Shown here piece after piece: positions 45,256 to 53,886 of a stretch of DNA of 64,000 nucleotides. The translations under genes and the position numbers were made by a program. Every line of letters starts with the position of its first letter. Position 1 is the stretch's first letter. The notes beneath the pieces are model-generated. The model was not told where the DNA came from. It worked only from the letters and a program-made list of their open reading frames with translations, and did not search any database. The stretch comes from an uncultured Schlesneria sp. (GTDB taxonomy: Bacteria; Planctomycetota; Planctomycetia; Planctomycetales; Planctomycetaceae), in contig CAIMFH010000091.1 of the NCBI GenBank assembly GCA_903840265.1, forward strand, positions 1 to 64,000. The letters are read 5' to 3'.

Positions 45256-45303
45256 AACAGCGGCGATCCCAATCTCAGATTTGGATCGCCGCGCTTCTAT
45301 TGT
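45256..45303. terminator. Hairpin between convergent genes
   Basis: CGGCGATCC pairs with GGATCGCCG around CAATCTCAGATTT, followed by a weakly T-rich run (CGCTTCTATTGT). It may serve as a bidirectional terminator between the coiled-coil gene and nuoD. Confidence 0.6.
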
Positions 45304-45329
45304 CGTAGATCGCTGAATGCGGCCTGCAC

Positions 45330-46583
45330 TTACCGATCGATCTCACCCATCACGATGTCCAGCGAACCGACGATCGCAGGGATGTCGGCGATCAGCACGC
45401 CTTTGCAGAGCGGGCCGGTGATTGACAAGTTGCAGAAGCACGAGCTTTTTGCGCGGGCTCGGAATGGTTCGGCGTCGCCGTCGCCGACGACGTAGAAGCC
45501 CATCTGGCCGCGAGGGCATTCGGTTTCGAGATAGACTTCGTCTGACGGCAGCTTCGTACTCATCTTGTAGGGAACGCGGTACTCGCCCTTCGCGGTCGGG
45601 TACTTGTCCATCGCCTGTCGCACGAGGCTGATCGATTGGACCACTTCCATCATCCGGACGAAGAAGCGGCACCAGTTATCGCCCAGGACGACTTCCTTGG
45701 GCAGCTTGCCGTATTCGGGATCGGTGAATGGAGCCACCGGAATCTTGTAGTTGTAGCCTTCGTACATTCGCGTATAGATCGGCTCGCCATCGCGTCGCAG
45801 ATCGTGATCGACGCCACTTCCTCGCAGGACCGGGCCGGTGCAGCCGTAGCTGATGGCCATCTCGCGAGTCAGGATCCCCAAGTCGGCGGTTCGCTTGATG
45901 AAGATCGCATTGCGAGTCAGCAGCGTGTGGTATTCCTTGATCCGCGGCGTCATCCAGTCGAGGAACATGCGAACGGCGTCCACCCACTGCAATCGCATGT
46001 TGGGATCGCGACCGGTCAACTGAGCCAGACCGGGCGGGATCGTGATTTCGCCAGGTAGATCGTGAGTCGCGCCGCCGACGGTGATGTAGCTGTAGGTCAG
46101 ACGGGCACCGCAGACTTCTTCGAATAGATCGAGGATGATTTCGCGTTCGCGGAAGGCATACAGGAACGGGCTGAATGTTCCGAGGTCGAGACCATAAGCT
46201 CCCATGCCGACCAGGTGGCTGGCGATGCGGTTCAGTTCGGAAATGATGACGCGCAGGGTCATCGCTTTTTCGGGGACTTCCATCCCGATCAGCTTTTCGA
46301 CCGTCAGGGCAAAGCCCAGGTTCATGTTCATCGCGGCCAGATAGTCCATCCGGTCCGTGTAGGGAATCCACTGTGGCGTCGCGAGGTTTTCGCCGATCTT
46401 TTCGGCGCAGCGATGCAAGTAGCCGATGTGAGGCGTGACTTCGTGGATGATTTCGCCGTCGGTCTTCAGCAGCAGACGCAACACGCCGTGCGTGCTGGGA
46501 TGCTGCGGACCCATGTTGACGAGCATCTCATCGGTGCGAACGTCAAACTCGATGATGCGGGGATCTTCCAGCGTCAGGCTCAT
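45330..46583 (-). CDS. nuoD: NADH-quinone oxidoreductase subunit D
   Basis: 417 residues, the 49-kDa subunit of complex I that forms the quinone-binding cavity at the membrane edge. The near-N-terminal 'MGPQHPSTHGVLRLLLKTDGE' (about 22-42) and 'PHIGYLHRCAEKIGE' (about 47-61) are the family signatures. 'GAYGLDLGTFSPFLYAFREREIILDLFEEVCGARLTYSYITVGG' and the C-terminal 'SITGPLCKGVLIADIPAIVGSLDIVMGEIDR' are also present. Full length. It is last in a minus-strand cluster that runs nuoI, DUF2203, nuoA, nuoC, nuoD. A 101-bp gap with a GGGGGCTTACACCCCC-type hairpin separates it from nuoC. Confidence 0.97.
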   Translation of the reverse strand: MSLTLEDPRIIEFDVRTDEMLVNMGPQHPSTHGVLRLLLKTDGEIIHEVTPHIGYLHRCAEKIGENLATPQWIPYTDRMDYLAAMNMNLGFALTVEKLIGMEVPEKAMTLRVIISELNRIASHLVGMGAYGLDLGTFSPFLYAFREREIILDLFEEVCGARLTYSYITVGGATHDLPGEITIPPGLAQLTGRDPNMRLQWVDAVRMFLDWMTPRIKEYHTLLTRNAIFIKRTADLGILTREMAISYGCTGPVLRGSGVDHDLRRDGEPIYTRMYEGYNYKIPVAPFTDPEYGKLPKEVVLGDNWCRFFVRMMEVVQSISLVRQAMDKYPTAKGEYRVPYKMSTKLPSDEVYLETECPRGQMGFYVVGDGDAEPFRARAKSSCFCNLSITGPLCKGVLIADIPAIVGSLDIVMGEIDR

Positions 46584-46645
46584 AATCGTCTCGTGTGATC
46601 TGGATTGGACGCGGTGAGAAGTTTTTGGGTTGAATCAACTTCTTG

Positions 46646-46678
46646 CCGGGGGGCTTACACCCCCCGCTCAGGGAGGAG
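46646..46678. repeat. GGGGGCTTACACCCCC-type hairpin repeat
   Basis: GGGGGGCTTACACCCCCC followed by GCTCAGG forms a short stem in the nuoC-nuoD gap. A related unit, GGGGGCTTACGCCGCCCC and GCTCAGG, occurs at 53310-53336. Confidence 0.55.
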
Positions 46679-46684
46679 AAACTT

Positions 46685-47212
46685 CTACTTCCCGCGAACT
46701 CCGTGGTATTCGAGTGGAAATTCGTAGTCTTTGCGCAACGGGTGGCCTTCCCAGTCTTCTGGGCAGAGGATCCGACGCAAATTGGGATGATTCGTGAATT
46801 CGATGCCGACCAGGTCGAAGGCTTCGCGTTCGTGCCAATCGGCAATGCCCCAGACACCTGCCACCGACGGAACCTGCGGCAACTGGCCCGCCTGGCCGTC
46901 AGTCCAGCGAGGGGTTTTGATCTTCAGCTTGCAGAAGTATTTGTGCGTGTAGCTGTAGAGGTGATACACGACCTCAACATGCGGATCGCATGGGTTCTTC
47001 TTCTTGGGATCCGTTTCGAGCCAGTCAGAACCGCAGAGATCATTCAAACCGTCGAGCTTGATATCGGGTTCGTCGTGAATGAACCGTGCGACATCCGCGA
47101 TGCGATCGGCGGCGACTTCGATCCAGGGATCTTTGACGCCGGTCTTCAGTTCACGAATGGCTTCCGTCCCGAATCGATCAAGCAATCGCTGATGAACGTC
47201 TTCAATGCGCAT
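46685..47212 (-). CDS. nuoC: NADH-quinone oxidoreductase subunit C
   Basis: 175 residues, the 30-kDa subunit of complex I at the peripheral arm base. The family signature '[41 protein letters not shown]' occupies about residues 125-165. The N-terminal part (about 1-90) has the usual alpha/beta fold ending '[21 protein letters not shown]'. Separate, not fused to nuoD. It starts 40 bp after the nuoA stop. The nuoB gene that normally lies between nuoA and nuoC is absent. Confidence 0.96.
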   Translation of the reverse strand: MRIEDVHQRLLDRFGTEAIRELKTGVKDPWIEVAADRIADVARFIHDEPDIKLDGLNDLCGSDWLETDPKKKNPCDPHVEVVYHLYSYTHKYFCKLKIKTPRWTDGQAGQLPQVPSVAGVWGIADWHEREAFDLVGIEFTNHPNLRRILCPEDWEGHPLRKDYEFPLEYHGVRGK

Positions 47213-47252
47213 TGCGCTCTTTCTCTTTCAGATTCGAGGCCCGTGGTCATCG

Positions 47253-47828
47253 CTAGCTGGCGACGGTGGTCGTTGGCTGTGGCCGAGCGGTGGATGTTCC
47301 TGACCCTGCGGCTGTGGGAGCCATTCGATTCGACTTCGACAGGGTCCGCACCCATTCCAAGTCGCCACGTTTCCAGACGTATGCGAAGCCCACGAGCAGC
47401 ACCGCGAAGAAGACCAGCACGTCCACGACCCCCGTCCAGGCGAGTTTCATCGCCGTCTGGGCCGTGACTGCCTGATCGGCGGTCAAGCTGCCGGGAGCCA
47501 AGCTCATCAATTGTTCGCTGAGCAGAACGCGATCGCCGCTGGTCAACAGTGGGTCCATCAATTGAACCGCCGTCCCATAGATTGACGCCCACGGGAAGAA
47601 GAACACAACTTCGACATCGAAGATGATGAACAGCAGCGCGACCACGTAAAATCGCAGGTCGAACTGGATGTAACTGCTGCCGATGGTGGGTTCACCACAC
47701 TCGTAAGCGGCATCTTTTTCCGCACCGGGCAACCGAGGACGAACGAGACGACCAATCAGCAATGGTGCGATCAGAAATCCGATGGTCACGAGGGTGAACA
47801 CCAGAAAATGCCCAACAACTTCGGTCAT
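47253..47828 (-). CDS. nuoA: NADH-quinone oxidoreductase subunit A, long form
   Basis: 191 residues; NuoA is usually about 120-150. Helix 1 is 'VGHFLVFTLVTIGFLIAPLLIG'. The conserved loop 'KDAAYECGEPTIGSSYIQFDLRFYVVALLFIIFDVEVVFFFPWA' (about 38-81) holds the quinone-site Cys and helix 2. Helix 3, 'GVVDVLVFFAVLLVGFAYVWKRGDLEW', is displaced by an insertion of about 45 polar residues (about 85-130). A Thr/Pro-rich tail follows. The insertion and tail enlarge the protein without touching the catalytic loop. Confidence 0.95.
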   Translation of the reverse strand: MTEVVGHFLVFTLVTIGFLIAPLLIGRLVRPRLPGAEKDAAYECGEPTIGSSYIQFDLRFYVVALLFIIFDVEVVFFFPWASIYGTAVQLMDPLLTSGDRVLLSEQLMSLAPGSLTADQAVTAQTAMKLAWTGVVDVLVFFAVLLVGFAYVWKRGDLEWVRTLSKSNRMAPTAAGSGTSTARPQPTTTVAS

Positions 47829-47863
47829 AGTCCGTTCCGATTCGCGTTTGCAGTGTCAAAATA

Positions 47864-48307
47864 CTATTGAGCAGGAGGCGGGGTTTCTTCCAGTGGCAGG
47901 CGCCCCTGAAAGCCAGCATCGTGGGTGTGCCAGAAACCGACGCTGGGCTCACCCAGCTTCCAGCACAGGTACACGTCCTGCCCGTTCAAATTGGCCGGGA
48001 AATCGACCAACCCCATCACAGGGTCTTTGAATTCCACACCCAACTCGGTCAACTCTTCAACAAACCCTTCCAGCTTTTCGACGTCCTTTTCCAGCTCAGT
48101 TCGAATCTGTTCGACTTCTTCGCTGTAGGGATCGTCTGGCTGCTGCTTCCCCGCCGAAGCGGGTCGCAGAGCATTCAGTCGTTGTTCGCGTTCGCGAACG
48201 TCGACGTACAGTTCAACAATGTCTTGCACGATCGCTCGAACCAAAGGCAAAGCCTTATTGGCCGAGGCGGCCGTGAACAACGTGCGAGGAGCCAGTTTGG
48301 CGCTCAT
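47864..48307 (-). CDS. DUF2203 family protein
   Basis: 147 residues from the ATG at 48307, which follows AAAGGTGG. The family pattern is 'LFTAASANKALPLVRAIVQDIVELYVDVREREQRL' (about 10-44) and 'GVEFKDPVMGLVDFPANLNGQDVYLCWKLGEPSVGFWHTHDAGFQGRLPL' (about 88-137). DUF2203 is widespread, of unknown function, and probably cytoplasmic. It is inserted between nuoI and nuoA (gap to nuoA 35 bp), so it is likely co-transcribed with complex I genes. Whether that reflects a role in complex I is not known. Confidence 0.88.
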   Translation of the reverse strand: MSAKLAPRTLFTAASANKALPLVRAIVQDIVELYVDVREREQRLNALRPASAGKQQPDDPYSEEVEQIRTELEKDVEKLEGFVEELTELGVEFKDPVMGLVDFPANLNGQDVYLCWKLGEPSVGFWHTHDAGFQGRLPLEETPPPAQ

Positions 48308-48434
48308 GAACAAACCACCTTTCGCTCAGTCCCCGAGCTTAGCATTCGTCCAACCCCGCAGTCCCGGCAGGCATCCGAACCTACCCCACGGCACTATCAC
48401 AAGACCCCATCTGGGTCAGAATTCCCAACAGGAA

Positions 48435-49004
48435 TTATTCGTCTTTCGGCGCAAACTGGAAGGGGCTCGATTCACCTTTTACCCAAACAGGTTCGTAAAG
48501 CACCTTCGATTCTGCCACCGCAGTCGGATTGAGTGTTGCTTGGCCCCAACCCACTTCCAACGGCAGCTTCGCATAGTCCACGATGCATCCATCGCGGCTG
48601 AAGCAGCTGAGGTCGTGATTTGAACCCATGAAGATGCAATCGACAGGACACGGCTCGACACACAAGGCGCAGAACATGCACTTCGTGTAATCGATCGTGA
48701 AACCATTGACGCGGAACCCCTTGCCGACGGGGCTCTTCTCTTTTTCGATGTAGATACAGTCCACCGGGCAGGCGACCGCACACTTTTCGCAGCCGATACA
48801 GGTCGTTAGATCAAAGCGGTGGAAACCGCGATAACGAGCCTTTACCGGAACCGGAACTTCAGGATATTCATAGACTTCGGTGAATGTCTTACGTCGATAC
48901 GTCCACAACATGGTCCGCATCGTCACCCACATCCCCTGCATCAGGGTGGAGACGGCGACCCAGATGTTTCGACACCACTCACCAAAATTCCTCAACCACT
49001 GCAT
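48435..49004 (-). CDS. nuoI: NADH-quinone oxidoreductase subunit I
   Basis: 189 residues, the TYKY subunit with two [4Fe-4S] clusters (N6a, N6b) that pass electrons to NuoB. Both motifs are intact: '[16 protein letters not shown]' (about 64-79) and '[16 protein letters not shown]' (about 107-122). The N-terminal amphipathic part, '[25 protein letters not shown]', matches the family. Full length; the tail after residue 145 is slightly longer than usual. It is the first gene of the minus-strand nuo cluster. The usual NuoH and NuoJ neighbours are not present. Confidence 0.96.
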   Translation of the reverse strand: MQWLRNFGEWCRNIWVAVSTLMQGMWVTMRTMLWTYRRKTFTEVYEYPEVPVPVKARYRGFHRFDLTTCIGCEKCAVACPVDCIYIEKEKSPVGKGFRVNGFTIDYTKCMFCALCVEPCPVDCIFMGSNHDLSCFSRDGCIVDYAKLPLEVGWGQATLNPTAVAESKVLYEPVWVKGESSPFQFAPKDE

Positions 49005-49265
49005 GGTTGGCTCACTCTATAGCCCGAGCCGGAATTGCCGCACACTTGGCACCGAGAAACTCGGTTGCGAATCAAAGCCGGCGCAATATTTCGACCCCAA
49101 ACGCCATCGGATTATAGACCGTGCAAGGGCCAACGCAAGCGACGCCACGCTCACATTAGATTCCCATAAACGAGACTTTCGTGCTGGGCATTCCCGACGT
49201 CCTCACCTTTCCGATCACCTTGCACCAGATCAACATCCGCTGTTCTTGCCGATGTCTCCCACAAC

Positions 49266-52200
49266 CTAAGGAAAGATCGACCGAATTGCGTCATGCACCG
49301 ACTGCGTATGACGAGCCAATTCCGACTGTAAGCGCTGCCAATTCCCGCCGTAACCCAAGCGTCGGGCCAGTGATTCGAATTCGGGCGTCTGCGCGGCGGG
49401 GATGGCTAGATCGCGAGCATCCCCGCGCACCATTCGCAATGACTCAATCACATTGCGCAGAAAGAGATAGGCATCGGATAGCTGATGATATTCGTACTCT
49501 TTCAGCAATCCGGATCGCGACAGCAACTGCAACGCATCACGGGTATTGGTCGTCCGCAGTTGCGGTTGTGATTTCCCGTGACAAATTTGTAAGGCCTGCA
49601 CCAGGTATTCCAAGTCGACCAATCCACCCGGGCTGAGCTTGGCGTTAAATGTTTCAGCACCGACCAAGTGTCGTACCTGACGTTCGCGCATCGCTCGAAT
49701 CGCAGCGAAGTCGACCGGCTGAGCCGTGTACACGATGGAATCCCGCAAGGCGACTAATTGCTGGCCAAAATCGGTATCGCCGGCAATCGGACGCAGCTTG
49801 ACGAGGCTCTGCCGTTCATAAGGCCAAGCAGGTCCGTCGAGGTGAAAGTATTGTTTGAAGGAATCGATATTCACTGCCAGGCTGCCCGAGCGACCATAGG
49901 GACGCAGACGCAAATCGATGCGAAACACCCCTTCGCTGCGGGCGCGAATCATGTGACAGACCCCTTCGACCAACTTTCCATAGAAGTTGGCGTTGTCGAT
50001 TCGCTCGGGACCGTCGGTCACACCATCCGCTTCATAGACGAACATCAGTTCGATATCGGATGCGAACCCCAATTCTCGACCGCCGCATTTCCCCAGCGCG
50101 CAGACGGCCACGCGACAAGGTTGACCGTTCGCACATTGAGGCAGCCCGACTCGCTGGGCCAGGTCGGCGCGACATTGCTCCAGGCTGATGGCGACAATGA
50201 CTTCGGCCAAGTCCGTCATCTCGTGGCCGAACGATTCGATCCCCCCGCTGCGCCCCAGAATGTGCCGCATGTCGATCCGGAACAGTTCGCGATCTTTGAA
50301 CTCATTCAGTCGGCGGCAACGTTCTTCAACGTTGTCAGCCCCCGCTAAGACTTCATTGAGCTCCGCAGCAAGTTGACTGGCCGACTTCGCATGTTCCAGG
50401 CCCGCCATATCGCGGAGCACGGGAAACAGGTTCGCATACTGGAGCCGCAGGAAGTCCTCCCAGAGGAAATCACTGACGCCGAGCAACCGTGCGAGTGCCG
50501 CCAGAACGTCGGGACGATCGAGCGACGAGAGCTGCTCGAACCAGTCAGGCCGCTGAAATAAATCTCGCAGGAAACTGCGGAAATGCAAGAGAGCCGCCGT
50601 CGGGTCGGGTGCCCCCGGCAACAAGTGTGTGAAGTGCTTGATCAGCACCACTGCCGCTTTCAGTTCTTGCACTCGATCAGTGTCCAGAATCTTCCCGCCG
50701 CGACGCGCATCCGTCACCAGCAGCACATCGGAGGCCACTCCTTCGGCCGCACTGATCTGAACCTGCTCGATATTGACGTCGCTGAGAGTCAGTGCGTTCG
50801 TCAGCTCATACAGGAACCCAATCGTATCGTCGCCCCGAATGTAGAGGACTGTCGCCGTCTCGTGCACGTCATTGTCGATCCGCACATCCAGCGGGGAGGG
50901 TCGGCTGCTGGTGAGGGGTGCTCCGTCCAAGGCGTCCGCGACGCGCTTCGCCAGTTTTCCTTGAGCTTCATCGGCCAGTCCCGATTGAGCCATGCGCACC
51001 AGGTCGCACAAATCGTCTTCGTAACGCTGCCACGCTTCGGGCAGGACCACATCCAGTTCGGAACGAACACTGAAGACATCGACGAACCCGCAAGGCAATT
51101 TGCCATCGCCGGGAACGCGACGTTCGGTCGAGACGAAACCCGTGACGATGTCGAAGCCGTAGGCAAACATCAGCCCGCACATCATCGACAGTTCACCGGG
51201 GCAGTCGTGTCCGAGAATGGTGACTCGCCACAGGCCATCGTCGGTTTGCTCTGCGTGAACGCGAACGGGCTGTTCGGGTTCGATCTGCGTAAACATCCCT
51301 CGATGCCGCCGCTGTTCGTCTTTGGAAAAGACACTTTCATAAGTCCCCAGCACCAGGCGATTGGTCGGTGCGGGAATGGGCGAGGCCGCGACGGGGGCGG
51401 TCAGCGCACTTTCTTTCGACAGGTACTTATCGAAGATCGATCGGATCGACGCGCGATGGCCTTCGTAGTGGGCCAGCAGTTGATCGGCACTCGAAAAATC
51501 CATGCGATGTGCAAGCGATGACAAGCCCCGCACATCTGCAGGCATGGCATGCTCCTGGCGGTTGTGCATTAACTGCAACGCATGTTCGATCGTGCGTAAA
51601 AAGACGTAGCCATCTGTCAGTCGGCGATACTCGTCCGCCTGCAGCACGCTCGCGTCTGTCAAGCGGACAAGACCATCCAGGGTGTTGGGCGAGCGAACAT
51701 GACGCAGCGTTACTCCATGAACCAACTGCAGCGACTGCACCACGAATTCGATATCGCGAATCGATCCCGTTCCCAGCTTGACCTCGCCCCATTCTCGTCC
51801 GCGGCGACGCAATTCGGCTTCGATCCGGTCTTTCGCCTGACGCACCGCGGCACGGACATCGCGCGGTGTTCCGGAATAGATTAACGGGTCGGCTCGCTTC
51901 AGAAACTCGGCACCCACCGACTTCTTGCCAGCGACGACTCGTGCTTTCAGCAACGCCTGCTTTTCCCACATTTCCGCGTTCGACTGGATGTAGTCCAAGT
52001 ACGCAGGAATCGTGGTGACGAGTTCGCCCGAGCGTCCCCACGGACGCAGTCGCACGTCGACTCGGTAGAGAAACCCCTCCGCCGTCGCATCCTGAAGGGC
52101 CTTGATGAGCTTTTGCGCCAATGGCATGACGGAGGTGGGGTTGCCGTCCGACAAGAAGACCAAATCGATATCCGAACTGTAATTCAGTTCTTCTCCGCCC

Positions 52201-52874
52201 AGCTTTCCAAACCCGATGACCGTCAACAGGTTTGGATCGACACCCAGTTCTTTAGCCGACAGAATTAAGCAGGCCTGGACCAGGCTGTCGGCCAGCAAGC
52301 TGAGCTGCACCGTGGCGGCTCGCAAATCGATGAGCCCGAATAAGTCACAGGCGCCGATTCGCAGGATCTCGTAGCGTTGGAATCGACGCAGCGCGTTGAG
52401 ATGCGCCACCGTCTCGGTGATTTCGCCCACAGCAGCCAGCGCAGCAACCAGGAATTCTTCGCGACTCTTCAAGTCGGCCAGTTGCCGATGCTGAATCAGG
52501 ACGCGCAGGCTTTCGGGGTTTCGCAGTAACGTCTCGGTCAGATAGCGACTGCTGGTGAACAATCGCACCAGCATTTCGATCGCACGCGGATTCGCGGCCA
52601 GAAACTGAAACAGGTCCGCTCGATCATCTACGCGCTGTACGAAGCGCTCGAAGTCACCAATCCCCGCCGCGGGATCGGCCGAGTCGGACAGTAACGTGAT
52701 CAGCTTGAGCAAGGTGCGAGCAGTCGCGTCCGTCAGATCGTCGCGCCCTGCCAGGACGCAGATTCTGTGCGCGACGGAAACGGGATCGCGAAAACCGAGC
52801 AGTGCCAGTTGTTCGTGAATGGCGGAGTTCGCCGCGTCATCACCAGCCAGCATCTGTTGCAACGTGTTCAGCAT
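49266..52874 (-). CDS. glnE: Glutamine synthetase adenylyltransferase/deadenylase with internal ACT domains
   Basis: A 1202-residue GlnE-like enzyme that adds and removes AMP on glutamine synthetase. The ATG at 52874 is chosen over a GTG 18 bp upstream, which has no ribosome binding site. Two nucleotidyltransferase halves are present. The N-terminal one has GFGKLGGEEL...SDIDLVF (about 221-240) and 'YRVDVRLRPWGRSGELV'. The C-terminal one has ALGKCGGREL...SDIELMF (about 926-945) and 'FRIDLRLRPYGRSGSLA'. Between them (about 545-605 and 673-735) lie two ACT-like modules, 'VTILGHDCPGELSMMCGLMF' and 'LYIRGDDTIGFLYELTNAL', as in GlnD. In the C-terminal site LGG is CGG and the second Asp is Glu. Confidence 0.93.
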   Translation of the reverse strand: MLNTLQQMLAGDDAANSAIHEQLALLGFRDPVSVAHRICVLAGRDDLTDATARTLLKLITLLSDSADPAAGIGDFERFVQRVDDRADLFQFLAANPRAIEMLVRLFTSSRYLTETLLRNPESLRVLIQHRQLADLKSREEFLVAALAAVGEITETVAHLNALRRFQRYEILRIGACDLFGLIDLRAATVQLSLLADSLVQACLILSAKELGVDPNLLTVIGFGKLGGEELNYSSDIDLVFLSDGNPTSVMPLAQKLIKALQDATAEGFLYRVDVRLRPWGRSGELVTTIPAYLDYIQSNAEMWEKQALLKARVVAGKKSVGAEFLKRADPLIYSGTPRDVRAAVRQAKDRIEAELRRRGREWGEVKLGTGSIRDIEFVVQSLQLVHGVTLRHVRSPNTLDGLVRLTDASVLQADEYRRLTDGYVFLRTIEHALQLMHNRQEHAMPADVRGLSSLAHRMDFSSADQLLAHYEGHRASIRSIFDKYLSKESALTAPVAASPIPAPTNRLVLGTYESVFSKDEQRRHRGMFTQIEPEQPVRVHAEQTDDGLWRVTILGHDCPGELSMMCGLMFAYGFDIVTGFVSTERRVPGDGKLPCGFVDVFSVRSELDVVLPEAWQRYEDDLCDLVRMAQSGLADEAQGKLAKRVADALDGAPLTSSRPSPLDVRIDNDVHETATVLYIRGDDTIGFLYELTNALTLSDVNIEQVQISAAEGVASDVLLVTDARRGGKILDTDRVQELKAAVVLIKHFTHLLPGAPDPTAALLHFRSFLRDLFQRPDWFEQLSSLDRPDVLAALARLLGVSDFLWEDFLRLQYANLFPVLRDMAGLEHAKSASQLAAELNEVLAGADNVEERCRRLNEFKDRELFRIDMRHILGRSGGIESFGHEMTDLAEVIVAISLEQCRADLAQRVGLPQCANGQPCRVAVCALGKCGGRELGFASDIELMFVYEADGVTDGPERIDNANFYGKLVEGVCHMIRARSEGVFRIDLRLRPYGRSGSLAVNIDSFKQYFHLDGPAWPYERQSLVKLRPIAGDTDFGQQLVALRDSIVYTAQPVDFAAIRAMRERQVRHLVGAETFNAKLSPGGLVDLEYLVQALQICHGKSQPQLRTTNTRDALQLLSRSGLLKEYEYHQLSDAYLFLRNVIESLRMVRGDARDLAIPAAQTPEFESLARRLGYGGNWQRLQSELARHTQSVHDAIRSIFP

Positions 52875-53146
52875 TCCGGACCTATTCCTCACCGATAACG
52901 ATCAATGACAGGACGGATTGTACGTCGAGAACGATCGCACTGTCATGCCTTCGCGCGGACTCAGCAGCCCCGCAGTACTGACGTATCGACATTCAGTTTC
53001 CTTACGATTTGGCAGAATTTGTCAGTCCATGTCAGTGTTTTGGGGGTGTTGGAAGATTTGCCCCTTGAAAACAAGGGAAATCGCGAAAGCTACTGACAAA
53101 TGCGAGTCCCCAGTTCGGCGCGCGTCTCCTGACCCCGCCGAAATGT

Positions 53147-53221
53147 GCGACCGGAGGTCTCCTTTTCCCTGGCGCAGAAACGGCGCCTGAAAGGGCCCGG
53201 GACTGGAGACCTTCGGTCGGC
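53147..53221. repeat. Hairpin repeat GCGACCGGAGGTCTCC
   Basis: GCGACCGGAGGTCTCC faces GGAGACCTTCGGTCGG, and a second inner pair, CTGGCGC...GGCGCC, lies inside. A nested stem of about 75 nt, GC-rich, within the gene-free stretch. Confidence 0.55.
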
Positions 53222-53309
53222 GGTTGCCGAACGAAGAGGGGCGCCGAGCGAGTGCGATTGAATTGTCATGTGAACCCATATGATGAGAGGGGTTGTGTGT
53301 TGTTGGGCC

Positions 53310-53336
53310 AGGGGGCTTACGCCGCCCCGCTCAGGA
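53310..53336. repeat. GGGGGCTTACGCCGCCCC-type repeat
   Basis: Related to the nuoC-nuoD spacer element at 46646-46678, with the same GCTCAGG tail. Confidence 0.5.
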
Positions 53337-53886
53337 AGGCGGTGCTCGGCGCGCTCTTTGTCGGTATCAATCGAGTAGCAAGAACCTCTGATCTTCCGCT
53401 AAGAGAGCGGCCCAGAGGCGTGTCCGTTGGTTACGGTACACCTGCGACTATTGTCGTGAATGTGATTGTCCGTTTTGCTGTGTGCTGAGCAAGATGGTGT
53501 TTGGCAAACTTGGAAACTTTCTTTGAAGATTTCACTGACAAATTTTGACACCCCAGGACAGTTTTTGACATTGGGGGACAAAACAGCCCTGTTTTTGGCG
53601 GTTTTCCTCAAAAAAGTGCATGTTTACTGACAGTTGATTGAGCGACTGCAAGGTCGGTGTGAAAAGTGCTGGAGTGCTCGTGGGAAGCGATCTCAAATCT
53701 CAAATTTGGAACCTCAGATCTTTGAATTGTGGAGATGTCGAGGATGGCGGGGCTGGGGCATGCGGCGAGTAGATTCGAAGCGATCTGATTCGCATACTGG
53801 CTTCTGTCACGGCCCCCTATGGCCAAGCCGAAGATGTTCCCCTTCGGAAATCCCCCACTCACGAATCCACTGCTGACATCACATCC

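Larger units (their letters stand above)
52893..53886. other. Long spacer with repeats and TGACA/TGTCA motifs
   Basis: About 1 kb without an accepted gene. It contains a hairpin (53147-53221), a GGGGGCTTACGCCGCCCC element (53310-53336) and many TGTCA/TGACA words, some as the inverted pair AATTTGTCAGT (53015-53025) and ACTGACAAATT (53533-53543). Short open frames lack ribosome binding sites and any domain. Confidence 0.5.

Noticed and set aside
47253-47828. NuoA extra length as a fused second gene
   Set aside because: The added ~45 residues lie between helices 2 and 3 and have no domain signature; a loop insertion is simpler.
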